DNA of 64,000 nucleotides from assembly GCA_964019055.1 (NCBI GenBank), contig OZ025208.1, forward strand, positions 12,997,597 to 13,061,596, read 5' to 3'. Of this stretch, positions 47,741 through 59,700 are shown in pieces. Every line of letters begins with the position of its first letter. Within the stretch, counting starts at the first letter, position 1. This stretch comes from Anthopleura xanthogrammica. Taxonomy: Eukaryota; Cnidaria; Anthozoa; Actiniaria; Actiniidae. Under the pieces are notes generated by a model, which saw nothing but the letters and a program-made list of their open reading frames with translations, was not told the origin of the DNA and made no database searches. Position numbers and translations under genes: made by a program.

Positions 47741-50700
47741 ATGGCATCCTTGAATGAGTGGGGCACTGTTGTAGTGTGTCTTTGTTTGTGGCATATTGTT
47801 TCAGGTGATGTTTTATCTAGAACTTTCTGTCCATTGTCATTTTATCACTGGTGGAATAACTTGATACATCATCCATGCATTCTATTACATTCATCACGTA
47901 GTACCATCCATCCACCCATCCATTCATCTATCTATCTGTTAATCCATCCATCCATCCATCCATCTATCTATCTGTTAATCCATCCACCCATCCATCCATC
48001 CACCCATCCATCCATCTATCTATCCACCCATGCATCCACCCATCCATCTATCTATCTGTTAATCCATCCACCCATCCATCCATCTATCTATCCACCCATG
48101 CATCCACCCGTCCATCTATCTATCTGTTAATCCATCCACCCACCCATCCATCTATCTATCTGTTAATCCATCCACCCATCCATCCATCCATCCATCCATC
48201 CATCCATCCATCCATCCATCTATCTATCTGTTAATCCATCCACCCATCCATCCATCCACCCATCCATCCATCCATCTATCTATCCACCCATGCATCCACC
48301 CATCCATCTATCTATCTGTTAATCCATCCACCCATCCATCCATCCATCCATCCATCCATCCATCCATCCATCCATCCATCCATCCATCCATCCATCCATC
48401 CATCCATCCATCCATCCATCCATCCATCCATCCATCCATCCATCTATCTGTTAATCCATCCACCCATCCATCCATCCACCCATCCATCCATCTATCTATC
48501 CACCCATGCATCCACCAATCCATCTATCTATCTGTTAATCCATCCATCCATCCATCCCCCCATCCCCTCATTCCCCCATCCCCCCATCCCCCAACTGATC
48601 CATCCCCCATCCCCTCATCCCCATCCCCTCATCCCCCAACTGATCCATCAAAAAAAAAAATCCACCTACCCATCCTCCAATTCGTTCATCCTTCCTTTCT
48701 TTCATATCTTGATTCTTTACCGTATTCCCTTACCACAGGCATCCCAGTACGGCTTTCCAGTAAATATATATATCCCAACAACCAATCCAACGCTGGGAGC
48801 GTCGAAGTTTTATACAACGGCACCTGGGGAGCCATATGTGATGACTACTGGGATACCATCGATGCTAGCGTGGTTTGTCGACAACTCGGTTTTACCGATG
48901 CACTATCTGCCCCATGTTGTTCGGCATTTGGTTTTAATAAAACCAAGCCCTTTTGGCTTGATGACGTTCGTTGCCAAGGCAACGAGACAGACATAAGCCA
49001 GTGTGATCATAACGGATGGGGAGTTCATGACTGTTCTGTGAGGTTTCAGGCAAACGTGGTGTGTCGACCAAAAAACTTCACAAAGAGTAAGAATATATAT
49101 AGGTGGACGTATGTTTAAAGACATTGCCATTGTGATGTTTTAAATGCGCCAACCATTTTGACGATAGAGCAGCTTTCGCATGACTATGAAAAACGTACCG
49201 TGCGGATACGCCTTGCCGTGACCGTGTCAGTGCCGTGCCGTGTATGGAAACATTCGATATTCAGTGCCGTGTCCGCGCCGCGCCGTAACCGTGCCGTGCG
49301 CTGTGACTTTTCATGCTCATACGAAATATGCTCTAGCTTTTGTTAGTTTGCTTTATTGGATTGAGTGTGGGGATTGAGATGTGCAGGGGATATTAAACTA
49401 CTATTAATCCTTACCCGGCCAAGTTGCCCAAAGCAAACATCAAACCCCAAGAAAAATATAGACACTGCTAGCAGTCTACCATTCCCTCTATTCCCGATTC
49501 CGTATCCAAGGCACCTAGATAACCAGCTTGCTGCTTCTCATGTAAATAACTGATTCCTTGCTTGTTTATATTTGCATATCAAATTGTAGACTTTACGTCC
49601 CGTCTTGTTGGAGGCAGGGTCCCTTATGCTGGCCGGGTAGAGGTTCTGTATGGAGGTGTCTGGGGCGATGTGGATAACTATGGCTGGGATCTCAACGCTG
49701 GTCACGTGATCTGCCGAAGCTCTGGTTACCAAGCAGGGGCGCTGACCGCAGTCACTCGGTCTCCAGGCATTTTTTCAGGTTCAGCATTCGTCAAATGGAT
49801 GGATAATATTCGTTGCCGTGGCAACGAATTGTCTCTTGCTGATTGTCAATTTGAGCTTGAGACGAGAATGACTTCTGGTGGTATGAACGGTGGTGTGGTG
49901 TGCAATACTGGAAATAACACAGGTAGCCCGCTATTTCAACTTTTTTTCCTTTTGTAAGGAAAAGCATATTTATAGTCGTTTTGTATACGGACGTGCCGTG
50001 TGGTACCCAGGGCCCACTCTCCAAGGATGAGAAGGAGACTAAGCCCTGGGAACGAGGTTGCATTGGGACGTGCCCTGTCCCAGAGCATGCAGTAATCTCG
50101 CCCAATTCAGAAAATGCAGTGACCGTGCCGTGCATTGTGATTCACGTTCAATGTTTATTCTATCCAATTAGGAAAGTCGTTTGATACAATGAAGAAATTA
50201 GAATACTGAGACCCTTAGCACGAAGACCTACCTGGGGGAGAAAACGATGAAAAATATTACCAACAAGAAAGATTTCAATCTTAAAAAGAAGAGAATTATT
50301 TTGTTTTTGACCCCCAAATTGGGAATTAGTGTAAAGGCGCGAGCACACGATGCGACATTGCCGGTAGCGAATCTCAACGTTGTACATGATGATCATACGG
50401 AGCGATCTAGTTTTTGCAACCTCGCATCGTGTATCCGCGCCTAAAATAATCATTTACACTGACCTATTCTTCGTTCGCACGTAACATCATGGCTACCACG
50501 TTGGAAGAATTTGACAAAATATTTTTCAATAGACCTTTTTACCGATACGGCAGCCATCTTAGGGGATTCTGACTGGACAAACCGGAACATATTTCTAAAG
50601 CATAGAGTGGCGGAATTACTTTCTCAAATAAGTTTACGCTTTCGTGTTTCACATATTGCTCCAACTACCAGCAAATTCAATTTGTTTTTAGATGTGCTTC

Positions 50701-53700
50701 TTAGTGAATAACGTTAAATCATATAAAAAAGACACTCTGACAGATGTGCATACTATAAATGTTCCAATAATTGCTCCCTCGGAATCCCATAATGTCTTAC
50801 TTAAAACAATAGAATTCAAGATGGGCGCTGTATTGGTAAAAAATCTATTAATTCTCTTGTTGTATCTTCCAACATGGCCGCCATGGCTTTTGTTATTTTG
50901 CTCTATTGGGAAAGATTACAAACCAAGATTTTTTTTCGTTGTTCTTTAGTTCACCAATTCAGACTGGCTCATAACAATAACAATGTCTCGTCATATGCTG
51001 GTCGAGTTGAAATCAAAATGGCTGGAGTCTGGGGCAATATTAACAGCAACCAATGGAATCTTGCCGCAGCCAACGTGACTTGTAGACATTTGGGCTACCG
51101 CGCAGGCGCGGAAATGGCCATTCTGGGAGCAACGGTGGTTTTTAACTACAAAGGAAGTAGTAATGGATGGATCAACGATATTTCTTGTTCAGGATTAGAA
51201 AACTCGTTGAATGATTGTAACTATTCGATTGAATTTGGACCGTACTATGACGATGCAGGGGTCGTTTGCTCCACCAACAAGACCGGTAAGGGAACTAAGG
51301 CTGGTCGTACACCCGCTACCGGAGAATTTTTAACCGTTCAAAATTTGACCAGTACATACCATTTACTCGGATCCGGACCGAAATTTGAATTTTTATTCAG
51401 ATAGCACATACTTTTTGAACTGTTAAAAGTTCGTCCAGTACCGTGTAAAGCCAACCTAAGTGTGATAGTTCTCTTCCTTATAGACCTTATTTACTGTTGT
51501 AACATTTCACACCTTGTGTCATTCCCTTGAGTGTTATTCCTTTGCTCAACAGCAACGCTTTTGTTGCTTTGGTATAGTCTCGCTTAACTTGAAATTCGGT
51601 GAGAGGAAATTCACCATTTCCCTTATTACGTCTTGATACCAGTATCCCCAGAATCCTCTTCGAATTCTTTTTCTTATTCAAATGTTTGAACTCCTTTGCG
51701 AGTTGCAAGATAATGGTTGTAGCGGACTACATACAAGGAATGCGGGTGGAATGTCGAGTCATCTGGTTTCTACGCGGGCACAACTTGGTTGTAAACAAAC
51801 CCTTTATTCTCTAGCTTACAAATTGTGGGAAAACACAGTGGAAACCCGGTTGGAAAACCCGGTGAAACCTAAAGCAATTAATACAGCAAAATTACAATAC
51901 ATACAAGGAAAATAAAATGCAAAAAAGACTAGATAAACTCACCAAATTGACGACACGACAGGCGAACACACACACACCACGATATGAGCACATGCTACAT
52001 ACTTTGCGCGCAAAGCATTACGGGAAATTACGATGGTGCAACGGAAACTGGAATATGAAACGCGGACCTATGGATTGGATGGCTTGTTGAGGTTAGCCTC
52101 AACAATGGTGTTAATTAGGCTAACAAAAGGAACTATGAAAGGATTCTGGTAGTAGAGGTATCAAGCGTCAATAAGTGGAATCAAGAGTTGCAAGACTGCA
52201 AAGTTTTCATTTCGATTGTATGCTCATTCTACTCCACTCACATATACACCCTCTTAACTACAGCTGTTGCTACACCAATAAAGGTCGGTCATCTCGTATC
52301 ACCACCACCATATTTCACCTTTTTTTGCAATGATGATTCATTCGTATTAGAATCCATGAGTTATAGGCTTGCCCTGAATTGAAGGGTTTTTTTTTAACTC
52401 GCAGAGACTAGATATCGCCTGGCAGGAGGCACTAACTCTTCTGGTCGAGTAGAAATTTACTACGCAGGAGTCTGGGGAACAGTTCACAATGCAGGCTGGG
52501 ACATCAATGCTGCCAAGGTGTTATGTACAAGTATGGGCTTCAAAGGGGTGTCTCACGTGATCAAGTTCGCTGCTGGTCCGTATGGGCCCGGTCGCGGGCC
52601 GTTATGGCTGAGGGACTTGAAGTGTGAGGGGAACGAATCAAGTCTTTGGCAGTGTAGACATGCATCAGTTGTGCAAGACTCGTTCAGCCATGATTATGAT
52701 GCTGGTGTTCAGTGCAAAACAAGTTCAAAACAGAGTGAGTGTTTATTATGCAGTTCGACTGAAATAATGGCGGTAATTTTTAGTTATAGGCATTTTTAGT
52801 TTGAGTGTATTGTTTTCCCATTTCAGACCACCTGTCATTCTCTAGAGTATGATTTCTTTGTTTAACGGTTGCACGTGAGAAGACAAATGAATATGGATAC
52901 AACTCAAACAGAGAGTCTTATTCTCAAGAGAGTGACACTTGGTCTGAAATGGGAAAACCTTACGCCCTTACGAGGGTGACCCATATTTAGTTAGGGGAGT
53001 ACCCATTGTAGTTCATGTTAGCTGAGGGTGACCCATATTTAGTTAGGGGAGTACCCATTGTAGTTCATGTTAGCTGAGGGTGACCCATATTTAGTTAGGG
53101 GAGTACTCATTGTAGTTCATGTTAGCTGAGGGTGACCCATATTTAGTTAGGGGAGTACCCATTGTAGTTCATGTTAGCTGAGGGTGACCATATTTAGTTA
53201 GGGGAGTACCCATTGTAGTTCATGTTAGCTGAGGGTGACCCATATTTAGTTAGGGGAGTACCCATTGTAGTTCATGTTAGCTGAGGGTGACCCATATTTA
53301 GTTAGGGGAGTACCCATTGTAGTTCATGTTAGCTGAGGGTGACCCATATTTAGTTAGGGGAGTACCCATTGTAGTTCATGTTAGCTGAGGGTGACCCATA
53401 TTTAGTTAGGGGAGTACTCATTGTAGTTCATGTTAGCTGAGGGTGACCCATATTTAGTTAGGGCAGTACCCATTGTAGTTCATGTTAGCTGAGGGTGACC
53501 CATATTTAGTTAGGGGAGTACCCATTGTAGTTCATGTTAGCTGAGGGTGACCCATATTTAGTTAGGGGAGTACCCATTGTAGTTCATGTTAGCTGAGGGT
53601 GACCCATATTTAGTTAGGGGAGTACTCATTGTAGTTCATGTTAGCTGAGGGTGACCCATATTTAGTTAGGGGAGTACCCATTGTAGTTCATGTTAGCTGA

Positions 53701-56698
53701 GGGTGACCCATATTTAGTTAGGGGAGTACCCATTGTAGTTCATGTTAGCTGAGGGTGACCCATATTTAGTTAGGGGAGTACCCATTGTAGTTCATGTTAG
53801 CTGAGGGTGACCATATTTAGTTAGGGCAGTACCCATTGTAGTTCATGTTAGCTGAGGGTGACCCATATTTAGTTAGGGGAGTACCCATTGTAGTTCATGT
53901 TAGCTGAGGGTGACCCATATTTAGTTAGGGGAGTACCCATTGTAGTTCATGTTAGCTGAGGGTGACCCATATTTAGTTAGGGCAGTACCCATTGTAGTTC
54001 ATGTTAGCTGAGGGTGACCCATATTTAGTTAGGGCAGTACTCATTGTAGTTCATGTTAGCTGAGGGTGACCCATATTTAGTTAGGGCAGTACTCATTGTA
54101 GTTCATGTTAGCTGAGGGTGACCCGTATTTAGTTAGGGCAGTACTCATTGTAGTTCATGTTAGCTGAGGGTGACCCATATTTAGTTAGGGAAGTACTCAT
54201 TGTAGTTCATGTTAGCTGAGGGTGACCCATATTTAGTTAGGGCAGTACCCATTGTAGTTCATGTTAGCTGAGGGTGACCCATATTTAGTTAGGGGAGTAC
54301 CCATTGTAGTTCATGTTAGCTGAGGGTGACCCATATTTAGTTAGGGGAGTACCCATTGTAGTTCATGTTAGCTGAGGGTGACCCATATTTAGTTAGGGGA
54401 GTACCCATTGTAGTTCATGTTAGCTGAGGGTGACCCATATTTAGTTAGGGGAGTACCCATTGTAGTTCATGTTAGCTGAGGGTGACCCATATTTAGTTAG
54501 GGGAGTACCCATTGTAGTTCATGTTAGCTGAGGGTGACCATATTTAGTTAGGGCAGTACCCATTGTAGTTCATGTTAGCTGAGGGTGACCCATATTTAGT
54601 TAGGGGAGTACTCATTGTAGTTCATGTTAGCTGAGGGTGACCCATATTTAGTTAGGGGAGTACTCATTGTAGTTCATGTTAGCTGAGGGTGACCCATATT
54701 TAGTTAGGGCAGTACTCATTGTAGTTCATGTTAGCTGAGGGTGACCATATTTAGTTAGGGCAGTACCCATTGTAGTTCATGTTAGCTGAGGGTGACCCAT
54801 ATTTAGTTAGGGCAGTACTCATTGTAGTTCATGTTAGCTGAGGGTGACCATATTTAGTTAGGGCAGTACCCATTGTAGTTCATGTTAGCTGAGGGTGACC
54901 CATATTTAGTTAGGGCAGTACTCATTGTAGTTCATGTTAGCTGAGGGTGACCCATATTTAGTTAGGGGAGTACCCATTGTAGTTCATGTTAGCTGAGGGT
55001 GACCCATATTTAGTTAGGGGAGTACTCATTGTAGTTCATGTTAGCTGAGGGTGACCCATATTTAGTTAGGGCAGTACTCATTGTAGTTCATGTTAGCTGA
55101 GGGTGACCCATATTTAGTTAGGGGAGTACCCATTGTAGTTCATGTTATAAAATCTTATATAATACATTCTATTTTTCTTTAAGCTGCCCTAGAAAACATG
55201 AAAATTCAACTCAGCAGATCCTATTATGGCCGAGTAGAAGTGTGGTTCTCTGGAGTCTGGGGCACAATAGACGGTGATAACTTTACAAAACAAGATGCTG
55301 ACGTAATTTGTCATGAGCTCGGCTACCCGTCATCCATAGCGGCCTTAGGGTACGGCGCATTTGGTTCGGGGACTGGGCCGGTGTGGTTGAACAATATGAG
55401 GTGTACTGGTAACGAGAAGAAAATATCTTCTTGTCTGATTGGTGGGTTGAGCTCGGTGTATCCAACACATGTGAACGATGCTGCTGTGATATGTAAGACA
55501 AGTAAAACTATGGATAATGGTAAGGATTCTATAGCCTGGACGGTATGTTGTCCCATTTCAGACCATGTCATGTTCCATGTCATTCCCTAGAGTATCATTT
55601 CTTTGCTTAACGGTTGTGCGTGAGAAGACACACGAATATGGATACAACTCAAACAAAGAATCTTATTAGAATGACACGTGATCTGTAATGGGAAAGCATT
55701 ACGCTCAAGGAAAAAGGGTTCATTCAGAGTTTTTAAGAATAGGAATTAACTCCTACTCTAAATGGCTTCTACTCTGAACCAATGAAAAAGCACAAAAATT
55801 CCTACCATTCAATTACGATGTGTCAATATACCCCTTTCACGTGACGTCAAAGCAGCTCAATTGGGAGGACAAAACAAAAGAATTTCAATCTCCCTCCAAA
55901 TTTAGCTGCATTCCAACCTGCTGCAAGAGGTCTATAAACCAGTTCAAAGTTTAAAAACCGTTTTCAGTGCGCATGCGATTTTATCCCAAATTTCTCACCT
56001 TCTTTTGTTTAATTTAAAACAAAAGAAGGTTTAAACAAAAGAAGGTTTAAACAAAAGGTGAGGGATAAAATCGCATGTGCACTGAAAACGATTATTAAAC
56101 TTTGAACTGGCTTATACGGAAGCTTCATTTCCCTCCATTAGAATTTATCTTATGAAATAGGTCGTGGAAAATTTGAATTTGAAAGTCAATTGGCTAGTTA
56201 TTTTCATCCCATATTGTAGTGCGCCGAGAGCCAAGGCAAGTTGGTGTAACGCAGTGGGACAATTTAAGTTCAAATAAAGTCAAATCTGATATAAACACTC
56301 AACAACTTTTACTTAACGTTTCCAAGATTTTTCAGTTCGTCTCGTCGGTGGCAACACCAGCGGTCGCGTGGAAGTTCAATACAAGGGAATCTGGGGCAGC
56401 ATTGTGCACGTGAGACGAGACCAGTTATCGCGTGTTGGACACGTGATTTGCAGACAGCTTGGTTTCATAGGCGTGCTGAGGACATTATGGAATGCAGCTA
56501 CCATATATGGAAGTGGTAATGGACCTGTTTGGATGACGCATGTTCGTTGCCTTGGAAACGAATCGAGTATTGGTGACTGCTACTTTGAGAAGAATTATCA
56601 CGGTGTTTATCCCGAGGCTGGAGTAGAGTGCAACCAAACAAGTAAATATAGATGCTCTTTTATCAGTAAACAAGGAAAAAAATAATAATCTCCTCCTC

Positions 56699-56769
<71 letters not shown>

Positions 56770-59700
56770 TTCAGCTCCCTCTCCATTCCTCTCTCCATCT
56801 CCCCCTCCTTCTTCTCTTATTACCTTTCTCCATGGCATATTTCCCTTCATTCCACTAACTATTTTGCTAATAATTTTTTCAGGGCTACTACGTGCTACGA
56901 CCTCGCACCCAACAAGTTGCCCGACTTCAAAAGGTTTGTCCTTAGAATGCCTAATAACATCAAACTAAGCAACTCCAAAACTAGTCGATAAAACAACCCT
57001 CTATCAACAAACCCTCTTATTTAGGTACAACTACTGATGGCGAATCGGGAATCAACTGGTTTATCACCGTTGGGCTCCCTGTGCTTTTTGGACTGCTCGT
57101 CTGTCTGATAATATTTGTGTGCTATATACGCGTCTTCAGAGAGAAAAGAGGAAAGTACGATACAAATAATGAATTCATACGAATGGATGACGTCACCGGG
57201 GTAGGTACGCAAGCGCTCTAACGCGCACAATTCGCCTTGCCAAAATTCAGAGAAAGACTGGTAACGACATCGTGGTGCAAAGGATTGTGGGTCTGAATCT
57301 CTGCCCAATAATCCTGTGCACCACGAGGTTTTTTACAGTCTCCCTCTGGATTTCGGAAAGGCTAATATTTTGATAAAAATTATTGTATCACTTGATGGTC
57401 TAGAGGTATTTCATTCTTGCATATATTTTTTTATTCGTACATTGTGTGAGTAGAGTTTGTTCGTTCTTTCCCTTGATTCGAGGGTTTTTCTCCCTCTGCC
57501 AAAACAAACAAGCTACATTCTATCTGTGAGTTGGCCGTGCCCTGACTTAGATCAGCCCGCAGGCTGTTTCAGGGTAACGATGAAATTGTAGGTATGCATA
57601 CATAACTGCAACTCCAATCAGTATTTTCCTCATAAGATAGAGATAGAGTTTTACTTATAATAATTTCCACAAACTGTAATTATTCGACTCTAATTCATAG
57701 TATACAGAAAACAGCGATCTTTCCTACTCGTTCCGAAACCTAGCCCTGGAGAACGCCGACGACCGCTGGACAGTGAAAGGGTTACCAGACGAGAGGGACT
57801 GGTGGGAGATCCCTAGAGGTTGCGTCATATTAGATGTAGATATTAGCTCCGACAATAGAACGGTTATATACAATGGAAGGTTGAAGACTGACGGGGGAAT
57901 AATGAGGGACTGTATGGTGAAAACAGCTCGAGGTCAGTAACAGCTTAATAAAGGCTTTACACCATCACGTGGTGGCAGCCGTAACAGGAGGCAGGAACAA
58001 CTGAATCTGGTCTAATCTAGTTTATATTCACCATTTCCAATACATCGGTTCACTGGACACACACAAAGCATTCAATCGAGACCGCAAGGTAGTTTCAAAG
58101 GATTATTCAAATTTGAACCTAAGTTGCAGCCTCGATTGAATGCTTTGTATTTGACCAATGAACCGATGTATGGAAAGTGGAGAATGGAAAAGAATTCAGT
58201 TTCCCAGGGGAAAAGACTCTACTAGTATTGTTGTGCCTCCTGTCATGGCCTCCATCACGTGATGGTGCAAAGCCTCTATAGGCAGCTTTAGCCAAATCAA
58301 CGAAAAGTTGATTTGGTTTCTTCTTTCACAACCAATTTCCGAAAGTTGCAACGACGAAACTATGTGTGACATGCTCGCGTGCAGCTTGGACTTTTTTGCG
58401 CGCGGCTTAAGTTGCATAAAAAAACCACGTGTAACAGCGGCTTAACGTACTAACTACAGATTCTTTTTCTTTGTTTTGAAGATCCAAAGAATAGTAGTTA
58501 TTCAGCGAATTTAAAGAACGAGCTCCTGACAGTTTCTCGTCTGGACAAACATCCAAATATTCTGTCTATGATTGGTGGTTGTACGTTAAGAGGTAAGTCA
58601 ATCACATACCACTGATACAGACTCTGACTGATACTCACCTACTATCTTAGCGTCTACCGTCGTATTTCTTCCATGAAATGTTCCTGGTAATGACGATTTT
58701 GAAAAATAAAATATGTTTTACTTGAACCGCTGAGGAGAGAACTGTGGATTTTCCCATGCACCCTTTCTGACATGCGCAATGGCGGGATGCTCTCAGCCAA
58801 TGACATGCGATGTTTTGGTAAACCGCTGGACAGATACCGTAGATTCTTCCTTGCCCTTCCTGACATGCGCAATGGCGTGAGATGTTTAGCCAATATGCAA
58901 TTTCCTGTTAAACCGCTAGTCAGAATATTTGACTTTAAATCAGTTGGCTTCCACTTTATCTCTAACTGCACGTAACTGGCTGAGATAAAAAAACAAAAGG
59001 GACCCTAGGTTTACAGTATGGTTTTCTTTCTTTGGCAGGACCTTTGCAGTTGGTTTTTGAGCGTCCACAGAACGGTAACCTATTGCGATATCTGCGAAGT
59101 CACCAGACGACTGTAGACGGTAATGCCAATAGATGCGAGAGCAAGGCATGTTCTCTACCCAAGGCAGAGCGGCTTAGAATAGCTATGGATGTGAGTATCG
59201 GCATGAGATGGCTCGCCGATCAAAAGGTATACATTGGATAAATCGTCCATGTTTTACGAAGGTAGCACTTAATAGCTAGTGGCTAACAAACCTGTGGCCC
59301 TCGTTCCATGATCGAACTGGTATTATATGCGAGGAAGGAGGGAGGAGAGCCTGGGGAAATGCTACAAAAAAACGCTACAAAAACCGCTACAAAAACCGCT
59401 AAAAAAAACGGTTAAAAAACCGCTACAAAAACCGCTACAAAACTTGCTCATACCCGGCCCTGCACTCTACTGGTGCGCGAAAGAGAGGTCGCATAACCAC
59501 AAATCGTTATCGTTTTTTGTCCATAATATTGTTCTTTTCGTTGTTTACAGTGTGTTCATGGTGATCTAGCGGCAAGAAATCTTTATCTTGGTAAGAACGG
59601 CACGGTTAAGATCGCAAGTATTGGAACAGCACGTGACTCTAAAGTAACCAAGGTAACAAGAAACCACTTCCGGTCAAATTTGATTGGTTAATTAATTGTT

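Noticed and set aside
47705..48523. Protein-coding reading of the long Ser/Ile/His/Pro and Trp/Met/Asp/Gly frames
   Set aside because: Both are translations of the (CCAT)n repeat; only the first 64 bases from 47741 are coding (signal peptide).
51599..51915. A further SRCR exon between domains 3 and 4
   Set aside because: The frames here contain Cys and Gly but lack the WGxx, CRxLG and CxGNE signatures; exon phases already join 51285 to 52405.
52971..55147. CRISPR array
   Set aside because: The 52-bp units are directly adjacent with no unique spacers, and the host is a eukaryote; it is a satellite.
56698..56768. Telomere-like repeat
   Set aside because: TGTCCC/GGGACA does not match the metazoan telomere unit TTAGGG; it is an ordinary microsatellite.
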